Below, piece after piece: positions 16,957-25,782 of a DNA stretch of 64,000 nt. The notes beneath the pieces were generated by a model that searched no databases, was not told where the DNA came from, and saw nothing but the letters and a program-made list of their open reading frames with translations. Position 1 is the stretch's first letter. Each line of letters opens with the position of its first letter. Both the position numbers and the translations under genes were made by a program. The DNA is from Desulfovibrionaceae bacterium (GTDB lineage Bacteria; Desulfobacterota; Desulfovibrionia; Desulfovibrionales; Desulfovibrionaceae): NCBI GenBank assembly GCA_009783025.1, contig WRHY01000003.1, positions 62,001 through 126,000 on the forward strand, read 5' to 3'.

Positions 16957-17580
16957 ATGAAAACATACCGTGACCATTATTTCCTGAAAGCCAAGCAGGA
17001 CAACTATCCCGCCCGTTCGGTCTATAAGCTCAAGGAAATTGACAAGCGCTTCCGCATTTTCAAAAAAGGAATGCGTGTGCTCGACCTGGGCGCGGCTCCC
17101 GGTTCCTGGTCTCTCGGGGCCGCGGAAAAGGTCGGCCCGGAGGGGTTGGTGCTCGGCGCGGACATCCAGAACACAGACACCCCTTTTCCGCCCAACGTGC
17201 TGTTCAGGCGGGAAAACGTGTTTGACCGCTCGCCGGAATTTGAAGCCCTGCTCAAGGAAAAAGGGCCTTTTGCCGTGGTCATGTCCGACATGGCGCCCAG
17301 CACCACCGGGCACAGGGGCACGGACCAGGCCAGGTCCGCCGCGTTGTGCGAGGAGGCGCTTGCCGTTGCCCATGCCTGTCTGATAAAGGGTGGCAGCTTT
17401 GTGGTCAAGGTCTTCATGGGACCGGATGTCAAAGCCCTGGCCGATGATCTGCGCAAATCCTTTGCCGTGGTCAAGTCTTTCAAACCCGCAAGTTCACGCT
17501 CTGAAAGTATGGAAACCTTCTACGTCGCTCTTGGCTACAAGGGCCTTCCCTTGCCTGATCCGCCTCCGGAAAATCGGTAG
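16957..17580 (+). CDS. rlmE: 23S rRNA (uridine-2'-O) methyltransferase RlmE/FtsJ
   Basis: This is a 207-residue protein. SAM-binding motif I is VLDLGAAPGSWS (~residues 40-51), with DMAPSTTGHR and GGSFVVKVFMGPD further on, giving the K-D-K-E arrangement of RrmJ enzymes (Lys in YFLKAKQ, Asp in MSDMAP, Lys in VVKVF, Glu in RSESMETF). It methylates U2552 of 23S rRNA. The start at 16957 was chosen because family members begin MKxYRDHYFLKAKQ; a TTG 24 bp upstream is an alternative. The stop codon TAG is the edge of a palindromic element (17577). Confidence 0.9.
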   Translation: MKTYRDHYFLKAKQDNYPARSVYKLKEIDKRFRIFKKGMRVLDLGAAPGSWSLGAAEKVGPEGLVLGADIQNTDTPFPPNVLFRRENVFDRSPEFEALLKEKGPFAVVMSDMAPSTTGHRGTDQARSAALCEEALAVAHACLIKGGSFVVKVFMGPDVKALADDLRKSFAVVKSFKPASSRSESMETFYVALGYKGLPLPDPPPENR

Positions 17581-17781
17581 TGCCTGAGTTTGGCGTGATA
17601 CTTCGTCAGGCTTGCTTTGTCCTCCGGGGCAGGACCGAAGAGCTGACTCGCCACATCCTGTGGCTCGCCCTTCGGGCGGGGTCGCATTCGCTCCCCCGTC
17701 CAATTCCGCTATCCTGCGGAATTGTCAGCACCGTCGCCCAAAGCCGCGCCTTCCTCGTCTGACGCCAAACTCAGGCACTAC
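17577..17781. repeat. Modular palindromic element, copy A (with internal module M)
   Basis: The termini GTAGTGCCTGAGTTTGGCGT (17577-17596) and its exact complement (17762-17781) enclose TGATACTTCGTCAGGCTT on the left and CTTCCTCGTCTGAC on the right. The centre holds module M (17643-17726), a string of hairpins including CACATCCTGTGG, CGCCCTTCGGGCG and CAATTCCGC paired with GCGGAATTG. Module M recurs at 25833-25915 and 33570-33655. The left end contains the rlmE stop codon. Ten flanking bases recur at the right edge with one mismatch (CGGAAAATCG, CGGAAAATTG). Confidence 0.85.
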
Positions 17782-17791
17782 CGGAAAATTG

Positions 17792-17826
17792 GTAGTGTCT
17801 CAGTTTGGTGTGATACTTCGTCAGGC
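17792..17826. repeat. Half copy of the palindromic element (A')
   Basis: GTAGTGTCTCAGTTTGG followed by TGTGATACTTCGTCAGGC repeats the left ~35 bp of copy A with four substitutions, preceded by the same flank CGGAAAAT. No right end follows. It therefore looks like a tandem duplication of the left end, or a truncated second insertion. It lies 22 bp ahead of yebC. Confidence 0.75.
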
Positions 17827-17848
17827 ATGTTAGTAACGGGAGGTTCTT

Positions 17849-18592
17849 ATGGCAGGCCATAGTAAATGGAAAAATATACAACACCGCAAGGGACGCCAGG
17901 ATGCCAAGCGCAGCAAGGAGTTTACCCGCGCGGCAAAAGAAATCATCATTGCCGCCAGGGGCGGCGGCAATCCGGCCTTCAACCCGCGCCTGCGCTCGGC
18001 CATCGCTTTTGCCAAAAGCGTCAGCCTGCCCAAGGACCGTATTGAATCGGCCATACGCAAGGGAACAGGAGAGGAGGCCGGCGGTGATCTGTTCGAGATT
18101 ACCTATGAAGGGTATGGTCCCTCGGGCATTGCCATTCTGGCGGAAGTGGCCACGGACAACCGCAACCGGACCGTTGCCGAGGTGCGCCACATCTTCAGCA
18201 AGTATGGCGGGGCCATGGGCGAGGTCGGCTCAGTGGGCTGGATGTTTACTAAAAAGGGCGTGCTGACGTTTGAGAAGTCCCGCTACACCGAGGACCAGCT
18301 TATGGAAATCGGCCTGGAGCACGGGGCCGAGGATATCGTGGATGAAGGCGAGCTCTGGGAAGTGCACAGCGAACCGGGCAGCTTTGATGACTTGCGCCAG
18401 GCTTATGAAGACGCCGGAATCGACGCTGCCAGCGCGGAAATATCCATGCTGCCGCAAAACACGATTACGGTCGACGCCGAGGCCGGGCGCAAAGTTCTGC
18501 GCCTCATTGAGGCCCTGGAGGATAACGACGACGTGCAACAGGTGCATTCCAACGTTGATATTCCCGATGAAGCGCTGGCCGGGATGGAATAG
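17849..18592 (+). CDS. yebC: YebC/PmpR family transcription-translation factor
   Basis: This is a 247-residue protein starting [23 protein letters not shown], the invariant N-terminal signature of the YebC/TACO1 family, with the usual second and third domains ([63 protein letters not shown]). Family members bind ribosomes and help translation of proline-rich stretches, or were described as DNA-binding regulators. GGGAGG lies ahead of the start. Two palindromic elements separate it from rlmE. Confidence 0.95.
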   Translation: MAGHSKWKNIQHRKGRQDAKRSKEFTRAAKEIIIAARGGGNPAFNPRLRSAIAFAKSVSLPKDRIESAIRKGTGEEAGGDLFEITYEGYGPSGIAILAEVATDNRNRTVAEVRHIFSKYGGAMGEVGSVGWMFTKKGVLTFEKSRYTEDQLMEIGLEHGAEDIVDEGELWEVHSEPGSFDDLRQAYEDAGIDAASAEISMLPQNTITVDAEAGRKVLRLIEALEDNDDVQQVHSNVDIPDEALAGME

Positions 18593-18654
18593 CTCCACTT
18601 ATTTATGGACAAGCCCTTAATCCACAAGCAAGCCCCTGACGCCGCGGTTTGCCT

Positions 18655-19185
18655 TTACCGGCGCAGACCCTTGGCCTTGCGGATAATGGTTCTGAAGCCT
18701 CTGGCAGGCGCTTCGGGAGCGGCAACGGGTTTGCGGCTCCCGCGCTCCGTCCGTTGCGGGCCTTCGGGACATACGGCATCGCCGTGCTGCAACAGAGTAG
18801 CCAGAGAAATGGAGTCCAGTTCCTTTTCCAAAATGGTGGACAACTGCACCCAGGCCCGCCGGGTCAGGCAGCCGTCTCTGCGCGGGCACTCGTTGGCCTT
18901 TTCGCCGCAGCAGACCGTGAGGGTGATTCCGCCTTCCATAAGCCGGACCACTTCACCCAGTGAAATCTGATCAGCGGGTCTGGCCAGGCGGTGTCCGCCT
19001 GCCGCGCCCCGTACACTATGGGTGAGGCCATTCTGCTTCAGAGGTTTCAGGATTTGTTCGACAAACTGTACCGAGACGCCGGTATAGTTTGACAGAGTGG
19101 CCGCCGACATGGGGGAAGCGCCCATGTGCTTTGCAAGTTCCAGCAAAATTCTTGAAGCATAGCGTGAGCGCGCGGAAAGTTTCAT
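18655..19185 (-). CDS. Rrf2/IscR-family Fe-S-sensing regulator
   Basis: This is a 176-residue protein. The winged-helix HTH (MKLSARSRYASRILLELAKH, MSAATLSNYTGVSVQFVEQILKPLKQNGL, SVRGAAGGHRLARP) is Rrf2-type. Cysteines 92, 93, 100 and 106 (VCCGEKANEC, RRDGC) match the spacing that binds a 2Fe-2S cluster in IscR-like members. A basic tail (RGFRTIIRKAKGLRR) of ~40 residues is unusual. No isc/suf operon is adjacent, so its target is unknown. AAGGAG precedes the start. Confidence 0.85.
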   Translation of the reverse strand: MKLSARSRYASRILLELAKHMGASPMSAATLSNYTGVSVQFVEQILKPLKQNGLTHSVRGAAGGHRLARPADQISLGEVVRLMEGGITLTVCCGEKANECPRRDGCLTRRAWVQLSTILEKELDSISLATLLQHGDAVCPEGPQRTERGSRKPVAAPEAPARGFRTIIRKAKGLRR

Positions 19186-19435
19186 AAGTGCTCCTTAGCA
19201 GTAATAAGGAAGACCGGGTGACTCCTGTTTGAGTCGTGGAAAGTCCCAACCCGTATATTTGACTCAAAATCTGTACATTATTAAGGGAAAAAATACAACA
19301 AGTTATTACGCTTGAGGAAAAATATCTATATAGGCATATATATTTATTTTACTACGATTTGTAGTCCTGGAAAATTGTGTCCAGGCGGTTTTTTCCCTGC
19401 CGGGCCGCCCGGTGGGGGGCCTTTTTATAAAACTC

Positions 19436-19465
19436 TTGCCTGTTTTTCCCGACGCCATGTATAAT
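19436..19465 (+). promoter_or_regulatory. Sigma-70-type promoter upstream of the Hpt gene
   Basis: TTGCCT (19436-19441), an 18-nt spacer and a perfect TATAAT (19460-19465). The rest of 19186-19529 is AT-rich leader for the two divergent genes, with a GC-rich dyad near 19400; no other gene was seen there. Confidence 0.65.
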
Positions 19466-19529
19466 AATAACCTACTTCCATGGTTTCCTGCCCGGCAGGG
19501 AGATATTATTGAGTACAGGGACACGCTTT

Positions 19530-19886
19530 ATGGACAACACGGTAAAAACAGCGCAAGAACTCGTTCTTTCACGCGCGCAAGCTGTCGAACGTATAGGGGA
19601 TGAGGGAATTTACCTGGAGATTGCTCATTATTTCGCCGGGCATTTAATAGCTTCCCTCGCGGATCTGCGTCAGGCTCTGAACGAGGGGGATACCGAAAGC
19701 GCCGCCAGGCTGACGCACTCTCTGAAGGGAAATTGCGCTATGGTGGGCGCGGAGGCAATGCGTGAGCATTGCCTTTGCCTGGAAAAGTTGTGCCGGGCCG
19801 ATGATCTTGACGCGGCACGGGAGCAGTATGCCCTGATGAACCCGAAAATGCTGGCTTTGCAGCGAGTGCTTGCTGCCCTCTTCTGA
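19530..19886 (+). CDS. Stand-alone histidine phosphotransfer (HPt) protein
   Basis: This is a 118-residue, all-helical protein with the HPt motif ARLTHSLKGNCAMVGA, phosphoacceptor His63, followed by LCLEKLCRADDLDAAREQYA. It would pass a phosphoryl group between a hybrid kinase and a response regulator; neither is in the window. An in-frame TTG at 19509 has an AGGGAG site and is a real alternative start; I prefer the ATG. The stop codon TGA lies inside a remnant of a palindromic-element terminus. Confidence 0.8.
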   Translation: MDNTVKTAQELVLSRAQAVERIGDEGIYLEIAHYFAGHLIASLADLRQALNEGDTESAARLTHSLKGNCAMVGAEAMREHCLCLEKLCRADDLDAAREQYALMNPKMLALQRVLAALF

Positions 19887-19905
19887 CAACAAACTGAGAC
19901 ACTAC
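19882..19905. repeat. Solo right terminus of the palindromic element family
   Basis: TCTGACAACAAACTGAGACACTAC matches the right end of copy A (TCTGACGCCAAACTCAGGCACTAC) at 20 of 24 positions. No partner left end is present. It supplies the TGA stop of the HPt gene. Confidence 0.6.
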
Positions 19906-20030
19906 CCGCATTGGTTCAAACCGGGCTACTGCCCGCCCCTGGTTAGCATGGACTTTCATCCGCATATCATCTATACTTTTTTGTTCCGAGTCCGCACGCT
20001 CTCAACCAATCCCATTGCCAAGGAATATCC

Positions 20031-21836
20031 ATGCCCAGGCAGGAACATATACGAAATTTCAGCATTATCGCGCACATCGATCATGGCAAGTCCACCCTGG
20101 CCGACAGGATTCTGGAAAAGACTGGCCTTGTCTCGGATCGTGAGCGGCGGGACCAGTATCTTGATCGCATGGATCTGGAGCGGGAGCGCGGCATCACCAT
20201 CAAAGCCCAGACCGTGCGTATCCCTTACAAAGCCAAAAACGGCGCTTCGCTCATTCTCAACCTCATTGACACGCCCGGCCACGTGGACTTCAACTACGAG
20301 GTTTCCCGCTCCCTGACCGCCTGCGAAGGGGCCTTGCTGGTAGTGGACGCCTCGCAGGGCGTTGAAGCGCAAACCCTGGCCAATGTCTATCTGGCGCTGG
20401 ACAATGATCTTGAAGTCATCCCCATTCTGAACAAGATCGATCTGCCCAGCGCGGATCCGGACAGGGTCAAAGAAGAAATAGAGGAAGGCATCGGCCTGGA
20501 TTGCGAAGGCGCTTTGTCCATCAGCGCCAAAACCGGCCTGGGCGTGGAAGAAGTGCTTGAAGCCATTGTGGAGCGCCTTCCCGCGCCCGAGGGCGACCCG
20601 GCCGCTCCTTTGAAAGCCCTTATCTTTGACTCTTGGTATGACTCCTACCAGGGAGTGATAGTGCTTTTCCGTGTGGTGGACGGCACTTTGAAAAAAGGGG
20701 ATCGCATCCGCCTTTTCTCCACCGGCGTGGATTACGAGGTCATCCGTTTGGGGGCCTTTTCCCCGGAACCTGCGGATCTGGCTGCGCTGTCCGCGGGCGA
20801 GGTGGGTTTTCTGTGCGCCAACATAAAAGAATTGGGTGATGCGCGCGTAGGCGATACCGTTACGCATGCCGATCGCCCCGCAACCGAACCCGTGCCCGGC
20901 TTCAAGGAAGTGAAGCCCATGGTCTTTTGCGGGCTTTACCCCACGGACAGCGCGGACTATGAGGCCCTGAAATACGCCCTGGAAAAACTTCAGCTTAATG
21001 ACGCCGCCTTTTCCTGGGAGCCGGAAACATCACAGGCCTTGGGCTTTGGTTTCCGCTGTGGTTTTCTCGGACTGCTGCACATGGAGATCATTCAGGAGCG
21101 TCTGGAGCGGGAATTCCAGGTGGAGCTCATTGCCACGGCCCCGTCCGTGGTCTATGAGGTGGACACCACGGACGGCAGGAGTCTGGCCATTGACAACCCG
21201 GCCAAGCTGCCGGACCCCGGACGCATCCAGTCTTTCCGCGAGCCGTATGTGCGCATGGAAATCCACGTGCCCAGCGAGTACGTGGGCAATGTGTTCAAGC
21301 TGTGCGAGGAAAAACGCGGTATTCAGAAGGACATGCGCTATCTCACCTCCAACCGGGTGATCATTACTTACGAACTGCCTTTTGCTGAAATCGTTTACGA
21401 CTTTTTCGACCGCCTCAAGTCCACGACCAAAGGGTATGCTTCCATGGACTATGAGTTCATTGACTATCGTGAGGCGGATCTGGTCAAGCTGGACATGATG
21501 ATTAACGGCGACCCCGTGGACGCGCTGGCCGTCATCGTGCACCGGGAAAAGGCCTATCACCACGGCAGAGCCGTGGCCCTGAAGCTGAAGCGGACCATTC
21601 CGCGCCAGCTTTTCGAAGTCATCATCCAGGCTGCCATCGGCAACAAGGTGATTGCCCGTGAACGGAATTCACCCATGGGCAAGAATGTGACCGCCAAATG
21701 CTACGGCGGCGACATTACCCGTAAACGCAAACTGCTGGAAAAACAGAAGGAAGGCAAAAAGCGTATGAAGCGCATGGGCAATGTGGAATTGCCCCAGGAA
21801 GCCTTTCTCGCCGCTCTGCAGGCAGGAGACGATTAG
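20031..21836 (+). CDS. lepA: Elongation factor 4 (LepA), ribosomal back-translocase GTPase
   Basis: This is a 601-residue translational GTPase. G1 AHIDHGKST, the switch [10 protein letters not shown]3 DTPGHVDF, G4 NKIDLPSA and G5 ISAKTG are all present in order. They are followed by EF-G-like domains and the LepA-specific C-terminal domain ending in the basic [22 protein letters not shown]. It acts on stalled or mistranslocated ribosomes. It is followed without gap by lepB (TAG directly joined to ATG), a common lepA-lepB arrangement. Confidence 0.97.
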   Translation: MPRQEHIRNFSIIAHIDHGKSTLADRILEKTGLVSDRERRDQYLDRMDLERERGITIKAQTVRIPYKAKNGASLILNLIDTPGHVDFNYEVSRSLTACEGALLVVDASQGVEAQTLANVYLALDNDLEVIPILNKIDLPSADPDRVKEEIEEGIGLDCEGALSISAKTGLGVEEVLEAIVERLPAPEGDPAAPLKALIFDSWYDSYQGVIVLFRVVDGTLKKGDRIRLFSTGVDYEVIRLGAFSPEPADLAALSAGEVGFLCANIKELGDARVGDTVTHADRPATEPVPGFKEVKPMVFCGLYPTDSADYEALKYALEKLQLNDAAFSWEPETSQALGFGFRCGFLGLLHMEIIQERLEREFQVELIATAPSVVYEVDTTDGRSLAIDNPAKLPDPGRIQSFREPYVRMEIHVPSEYVGNVFKLCEEKRGIQKDMRYLTSNRVIITYELPFAEIVYDFFDRLKSTTKGYASMDYEFIDYREADLVKLDMMINGDPVDALAVIVHREKAYHHGRAVALKLKRTIPRQLFEVIIQAAIGNKVIARERNSPMGKNVTAKCYGGDITRKRKLLEKQKEGKKRMKRMGNVELPQEAFLAALQAGDD

Positions 21837-22448
21837 ATGCCGGAAACAATCTATCACAGCCCCATGCAATCCTTTATCGACACCATCAAGATTCTGATAG
21901 CGGCCTTGCTCATAGCGGGGATCATCCGCACCTTCATCATTCAGCCCTATGTCATTCCGTCCGAGTCCATGCTCAATACCCTGCAAATCGGGGACCGGCT
22001 GTTTGTGACCAAGTTCAGCTACGGCATCCATCTGCCCTTTGTGGAACAGGAAATACTGTCCTTCGGAGAGCCGGGGCATGGTGATATTATTGTGTTTCCC
22101 TATCCCCTGGATAAAAGCCAGGACTATATCAAACGGGTGGTCGGCATTCCCGGCGACGTGATCGAAATCCGCAACAAGCAGCTTTTCCGCAACGGCCAGG
22201 CCGTGCTGGAAGAGTATGCCATTCATACGGATCCGGGCACTTCCCACCGGCGCGACAACATGCCTCCCCTGACCGTGCCGCCGGGCAAAGTTTTTGTCAT
22301 GGGCGACAACCGTGACCATTCCATGGATTCCCGCTTCTGGGGCTTTGTGGATAAGGGCACCATCCACGGCAGGGCGCTGCTTATTTATTGGTCCAGTACC
22401 CGGTTTGTGGATGTGAAGTGGGACAGGATAGGCAAGATGCTCCGGTAA
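21837..22448 (+). CDS. lepB: Signal peptidase I
   Basis: This is a 203-residue protein with one N-terminal membrane anchor (KILIAALLIAGIIRTFII). The catalytic Ser44 is in PSESMLNTLQIGD and the general base Lys99 in YIKRVVGIPGD, with box E GDNRDHSMDSRFWG. It removes Sec and Tat signal peptides on the outer face of the cytoplasmic membrane. It starts on the base after the lepA stop, so it is translationally coupled. Confidence 0.96.
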   Translation: MPETIYHSPMQSFIDTIKILIAALLIAGIIRTFIIQPYVIPSESMLNTLQIGDRLFVTKFSYGIHLPFVEQEILSFGEPGHGDIIVFPYPLDKSQDYIKRVVGIPGDVIEIRNKQLFRNGQAVLEEYAIHTDPGTSHRRDNMPPLTVPPGKVFVMGDNRDHSMDSRFWGFVDKGTIHGRALLIYWSSTRFVDVKWDRIGKMLR

Positions 22449-22454
22449 GAAAGC

Positions 22455-23942
22455 ATGAACCTTTTGCACCATCTGCTTCTTGGAGTGTACGGCGGCCTGT
22501 GGCGGGCCGCCGTGCCGTTTTTGCGACGCAACAAGCGTCTGGCGGAAGGCTTTGCCGAGCGCCTGTTGCCCGAGGGCTGGCCGTTTGTCTTGCGAGAGAC
22601 GGACCAAAAAGACGAGATAAACGAGCCACAGGGTAGTGCTTCATTGCGTTTGTGGATTCAAGCGGCCTCGGGCGGCGAGGCCTGGCTGGTCCATTCCCTT
22701 GTCCCCGCGCTTGTCCGGGAGCTTGAAGCCCGCGCCGGGCAGCAGGGTACGGATGGCTTGTCGCCGCGTCTGGAGGTGCTTTGCACCACATTCACCCGCC
22801 AGGGACTGGAGGTGCTGGAAAAACTCGCCGCGTCATGCGCGGCGGATACGCCCGCGCTATGCCTGCTGCCCCGCTATTTTCCCCTGGACAGGCCGGATCT
22901 GATGCGCAGGGCCTTTGCCCTTTTCCCGCCGCAGGCGCTGATTCTTCTGGAAACGGAACTCTGGCCCGGATTGCTTGCCGCAGCCCGAGAGGCCCACGTG
23001 CCGGTGCTGGCGCTTAATGGCAGGATGACGGAAAAAAGCCTGTCCGCCTATCGCTTGCTCGCCTCTTTTTGGCGGGCTCTCGCGCCCCGGACGGTGCTGG
23101 CCGTGTCGCCGGAGGATGTCCGGCGTTTTTCGGCGCTGTTCGGTACAGCGTCGCAAGTCCGGGCCATGTCCAACATCAAATTTGATCGCGTGGCCGAGGG
23201 CCTGGAGCAGGCGCGGCTCTGCTTGCGCGGCGTTGTGGGGTGCCCGGAACGGGCCTTGCTGGCGGTGCTGGCTTCGGTGCGCGAGGAAGAGGAAGATCTG
23301 CTGCTGCCCGCGCTCAAAGCCTTGCAGGGCTTGGAAGTGGACGGCGCGCCCCTGATGCTGGCCGTGGCCCCGCGACACATGCACCGGGTTGCGGCCTGGC
23401 AGGAAAAGCTTGGCGCTTTTGGCATTCCTTATCTCTTACGTTCGGCAGGCAGGCAGCCCGCACCGCCCGTACCGCCCGTATCGCCCGTATCGGAAGACGC
23501 CGCCGGGCCGCTGCCGCTCTGTCTTTGGGATAGTTTCGGAGAGTTGCAGGCCTTATATGCCATTGCGGATGCCGTTTTTGTCGGCGGCAGCCTTGCGCCG
23601 CTCGGAGGACAGAATTTTCTCGAACCCCTGGCGCAAGGAATAGCCCCTCTGGTGGGGCCGCACGTGGAGAATTTTCTCTGGGTGGGCGAGGAGATCTTCA
23701 GCAGCGGTTTGGCCGTGAAGCTCCGCGGCCCGGAGGCGCTGGCGGAGGCACTGCTTTTTGCCCTGGGCGAACGCAGAAGCCTGCTGCCGGAAACCGGGGC
23801 TCCGGAAGAACAGTGGCAGGCGGCGCGGTCCGGCGCAGGCGGCGCGGTCCGGGAGCGCTTTGCCGCCTGGCTCGTCCCGCGTACCGGCGGGAGTGCGCAG
23901 GCGGCGCGGGCGGTGCTGGATATACTGGTGGCGAAAAACTGA
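22455..23942 (+). CDS. waaA: 3-deoxy-D-manno-octulosonic acid (Kdo) transferase
   Basis: This is a 495-residue GT-B protein: an N-terminal membrane-proximal helix, ASGGEAWLVHSLVPAL (the conserved S-x-GE region), CTTFTRQGLEVLEKL, a PLDRP motif, ILLETELWPGL (the hallmark ETE-x-WP), LNGRMTEKSL and VFVGGSLAPLGGQNFLEPLAQG near the CMP-Kdo site. It adds Kdo to lipid A precursor at the inner membrane. A three-fold 9-bp tandem repeat (23463-23489) encodes the Pro-Pro-Val-Pro-Pro-Val-Ser-Pro-Val linker between the domains. It follows lepB by 6 bp. Confidence 0.93.
   Translation: MNLLHHLLLGVYGGLWRAAVPFLRRNKRLAEGFAERLLPEGWPFVLRETDQKDEINEPQGSASLRLWIQAASGGEAWLVHSLVPALVRELEARAGQQGTDGLSPRLEVLCTTFTRQGLEVLEKLAASCAADTPALCLLPRYFPLDRPDLMRRAFALFPPQALILLETELWPGLLAAAREAHVPVLALNGRMTEKSLSAYRLLASFWRALAPRTVLAVSPEDVRRFSALFGTASQVRAMSNIKFDRVAEGLEQARLCLRGVVGCPERALLAVLASVREEEEDLLLPALKALQGLEVDGAPLMLAVAPRHMHRVAAWQEKLGAFGIPYLLRSAGRQPAPPVPPVSPVSEDAAGPLPLCLWDSFGELQALYAIADAVFVGGSLAPLGGQNFLEPLAQGIAPLVGPHVENFLWVGEEIFSSGLAVKLRGPEALAEALLFALGERRSLLPETGAPEEQWQAARSGAGGAVRERFAAWLVPRTGGSAQAARAVLDILVAKN
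23463..23489 (+). repeat. Three-copy 9-bp in-frame tandem repeat in waaA
   Basis: The units CCGCCCGTA, CCGCCCGTA and TCGCCCGTA code for PPV, PPV and SPV in a linker. Such a repeat can vary in copy number without breaking the frame. Confidence 0.75.
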
Positions 23943-23966
23943 GGCGCTGTCCCGGCGTTTTTCACA

Positions 23967-23995
23967 TTGACTTTCTGACAACGTGGGGTTATACA
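23967..23995 (+). promoter_or_regulatory. Near-consensus sigma-70 promoter upstream of a ~175-nt leader
   Basis: TTGACT (23967-23972), exactly 17 nt, then TATACA (23990-23995). Transcription should start near 24002, far ahead of the next gene's ATG at 24177. Confidence 0.7.
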
Positions 23996-24001
23996 ACAAA
24001 G

Positions 24002-24166
24002 TTGTCCTGCTGGTAACGGTCTCTTGTCGCAGGGCTGAAACCTTGCATGAAATATTTACGGCTACCCGTCTTTCTCGGGGCTTTTTCGACCAAGCGCGGA
24101 ACTGCGAAATGTTCAGCGAAAGGTGCTTTCACGGCCAAGGCTGTGGGAGCGCCTTTGTCATTTTGT
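24002..24166 (+). ncRNA. Candidate structured leader or small RNA, class unknown
   Basis: About 165 nt between a strong promoter and the Nif3-like gene have no convincing ORF but several dyads: CCTGC...GCAGG near 24007-24039, CCCG paired with CGGG in the middle (24067-24080), and CAAGGC with GCCTTTG (24138-24157) followed by a T-rich stretch that could end transcription. It may be a small RNA such as a 6S-type RNA or a regulatory leader; I could not match it to a known family. Confidence 0.3.
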
Positions 24167-24176
24167 AGGGGTCTGT

Positions 24177-24989
24177 ATGAAAGTTTTTGATATAATTAAT
24201 CTTATTGAAAAAATGGCGCCGCCGGAGTTCGCCGCTTCCTGGGATAACTCGGGCGTGCAGGTCGCGGCCCTGCGTGAAGAAATACAGAGTCTCGCCGTGC
24301 TTCTTGATCCGACCCCGGAAAAGCTGGAACAGGCCGTGGAAGCGGGGGCGGATTTTATTCTGGCCCACCATCCCCTGCTGATGCAACCGCGCTATCCGAA
24401 CCGCGCGGACAGTTACCTTTCCACGCTTTCCTTGTTGTTCACGCGCAATATCTGGTTGTACAGCGCGCACACCTCGCTGGATGCCAACCCTGAAGGCCCG
24501 GTGCGCTGGCTCGCGCGTGATCTTGGTCTACAATCCCTGGAAGTCCTGGAATCCACGGTTTCTCTCGGATCCCGGTTGCCGTTATCGCCTCTCTCCGGGT
24601 TCGGTTTTTCCGGTACGTTGCCCGAAGCCCTGTCCTATGATGCGTTTTGCCGTTCATTGGCCGCCGCTCTGGGTAAGGACTCCTGGCAGGCCTGCGGTCC
24701 AAAGCCCGCGCAGGTCTTCCGTGTGGCCTGCTGTCCGGGCGCGGGCAACAGTCTGTTGACGGACGCGGCCGTCTCGGGTGCGGACGTCTATATTACCGGC
24801 GATGTTAAATACCACACCGCCCTTGAAGCCGTGAGTCTGGGACTGCATGTGCTGGACGTGGGCCACTTTATATTGGAAGAGGAAATGATGCGCCGTTTGG
24901 CCGCGGATCTCGCGGTTGCGCTGCCCTTGCCGGTGCGTTTCATTGCCAGCCGCGATCCCATAACAGTGGAGCGGTGCCGTGCGCTGTAA
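24177..24989 (+). CDS. Nif3-like dinuclear metal centre protein (YbgI/GTP cyclohydrolase 1 type 2 family)
   Basis: This is a 270-residue protein from ATG 24177; an in-frame ATG at 24123 lies in the leader and has no ribosome site. Metal-binding signatures are visible: ASWDNSGVQV near the start, the ILAHHPLL histidines (~60-67), YSAHTSLDAN, ITGDVKYHTA and the C-terminal GHFILEEEMM. The family forms toroidal hexamers with a di-iron or di-zinc site. Its physiological substrate is unresolved. It is followed by the zinc-ribbon gene. Confidence 0.9.
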   Translation: MKVFDIINLIEKMAPPEFAASWDNSGVQVAALREEIQSLAVLLDPTPEKLEQAVEAGADFILAHHPLLMQPRYPNRADSYLSTLSLLFTRNIWLYSAHTSLDANPEGPVRWLARDLGLQSLEVLESTVSLGSRLPLSPLSGFGFSGTLPEALSYDAFCRSLAAALGKDSWQACGPKPAQVFRVACCPGAGNSLLTDAAVSGADVYITGDVKYHTALEAVSLGLHVLDVGHFILEEEMMRRLAADLAVALPLPVRFIASRDPITVERCRAL

Positions 24990-25026
24990 CCGCCAAACTC
25001 AAGCGTGAACTGCCAAGGAGGACACT

Positions 25027-25761
25027 TTGAGCCTGTATTTGAAACAAATCGAACAGTTAATCTCCCTGCAAAAGGTGGATGACGAAATCCACGGGATCAA
25101 AAAAGAACTGGCCGGCGCTCCGCAGGAACTGGAAAGCTTGCGCGCGCGTTTTGCTGAAACAACGGCCCAGCGCAGTTTGCAGCAGGACAAGATGGCGCAT
25201 CTGCGCGATCAGGAAAAGCGCCTGGGTGTTGAAATAGAAGACGATTCCGCGCGCCTCAAAAAGAGCAAAGGCAAGCTCATGACCGCCGGGAACTCCAAGG
25301 AATACCACGCCATGGTGCGGGAAATGGATTCCCTGGAGCGAGTCAACCGCAACCGGGAAGAAGAAAAGACCGCCCTGGCGGATGAAGTGCAGCGCCAGAC
25401 CTCTTTACTGGCCGAAGTGGAAGCGGAATTCCTGAACCTGCAGAATGAGCTCGCCGCCTGTGAAGCCAGTCTGCAAACCCGTATCGCGACTGCGGAAACC
25501 GCGCTGGAAGGCCTGATGTCCAGACGTGGCGAGACGGCCAAGGAAGTGCCCTTGCCCGTGTTCAGCCGGTATGAGTTTATCCGGGAGCGCCTTAAGCATC
25601 CGGTTATCGTACCGGTGTCGGGTGGCGTCTGCTCCGGTTGCAATATTGCCATCCCGCCCCAGAATTTCATCGAGCTGCAAAAGGCCGCGCAGATTCTGTC
25701 CTGCCCCAACTGTCAGCGCCTGATGTTTTGGAGCGAGCATTTTCATCCGGAAGAAGCTTAG
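25027..25761 (+). CDS. Coiled-coil protein with C4 zinc ribbon (zf-RING_7 type)
   Basis: This is a 244-residue protein. Residues ~5-170 are a long heptad-rich coiled coil. The C-terminus holds CSGCNIAIPPQ and LSCPNCQRLMFW, a four-cysteine zinc ribbon as in the PF02591 family, frequently encoded next to Nif3-like proteins. The start is TTG, set by AAGGAGG six bases upstream with no suitable ATG nearby. It lies 37 bp after the Nif3-like gene in the same direction; a role in nucleic acid or ribosome-associated functions has been proposed for relatives but is not shown. Confidence 0.85.
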   Translation: MSLYLKQIEQLISLQKVDDEIHGIKKELAGAPQELESLRARFAETTAQRSLQQDKMAHLRDQEKRLGVEIEDDSARLKKSKGKLMTAGNSKEYHAMVREMDSLERVNRNREEEKTALADEVQRQTSLLAEVEAEFLNLQNELAACEASLQTRIATAETALEGLMSRRGETAKEVPLPVFSRYEFIRERLKHPVIVPVSGGVCSGCNIAIPPQNFIELQKAAQILSCPNCQRLMFWSEHFHPEEA

Positions 25762-25782
25762 AAGGTTTCAGACGTAGATAAG

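Noticed and set aside
16945..17373. N-terminal extension of the CgeB-like glycosyltransferase to 540 residues
   Set aside because: The extra part is exactly antisense to rlmE, whose motifs are conserved, and the ATG at 16944 has an AGGGA site.
23983..24168. 61-residue frame in the leader of the Nif3-like gene
   Set aside because: It starts before the expected transcript start, has no ribosome site and no recognisable features; the region looks structured rather than coding.
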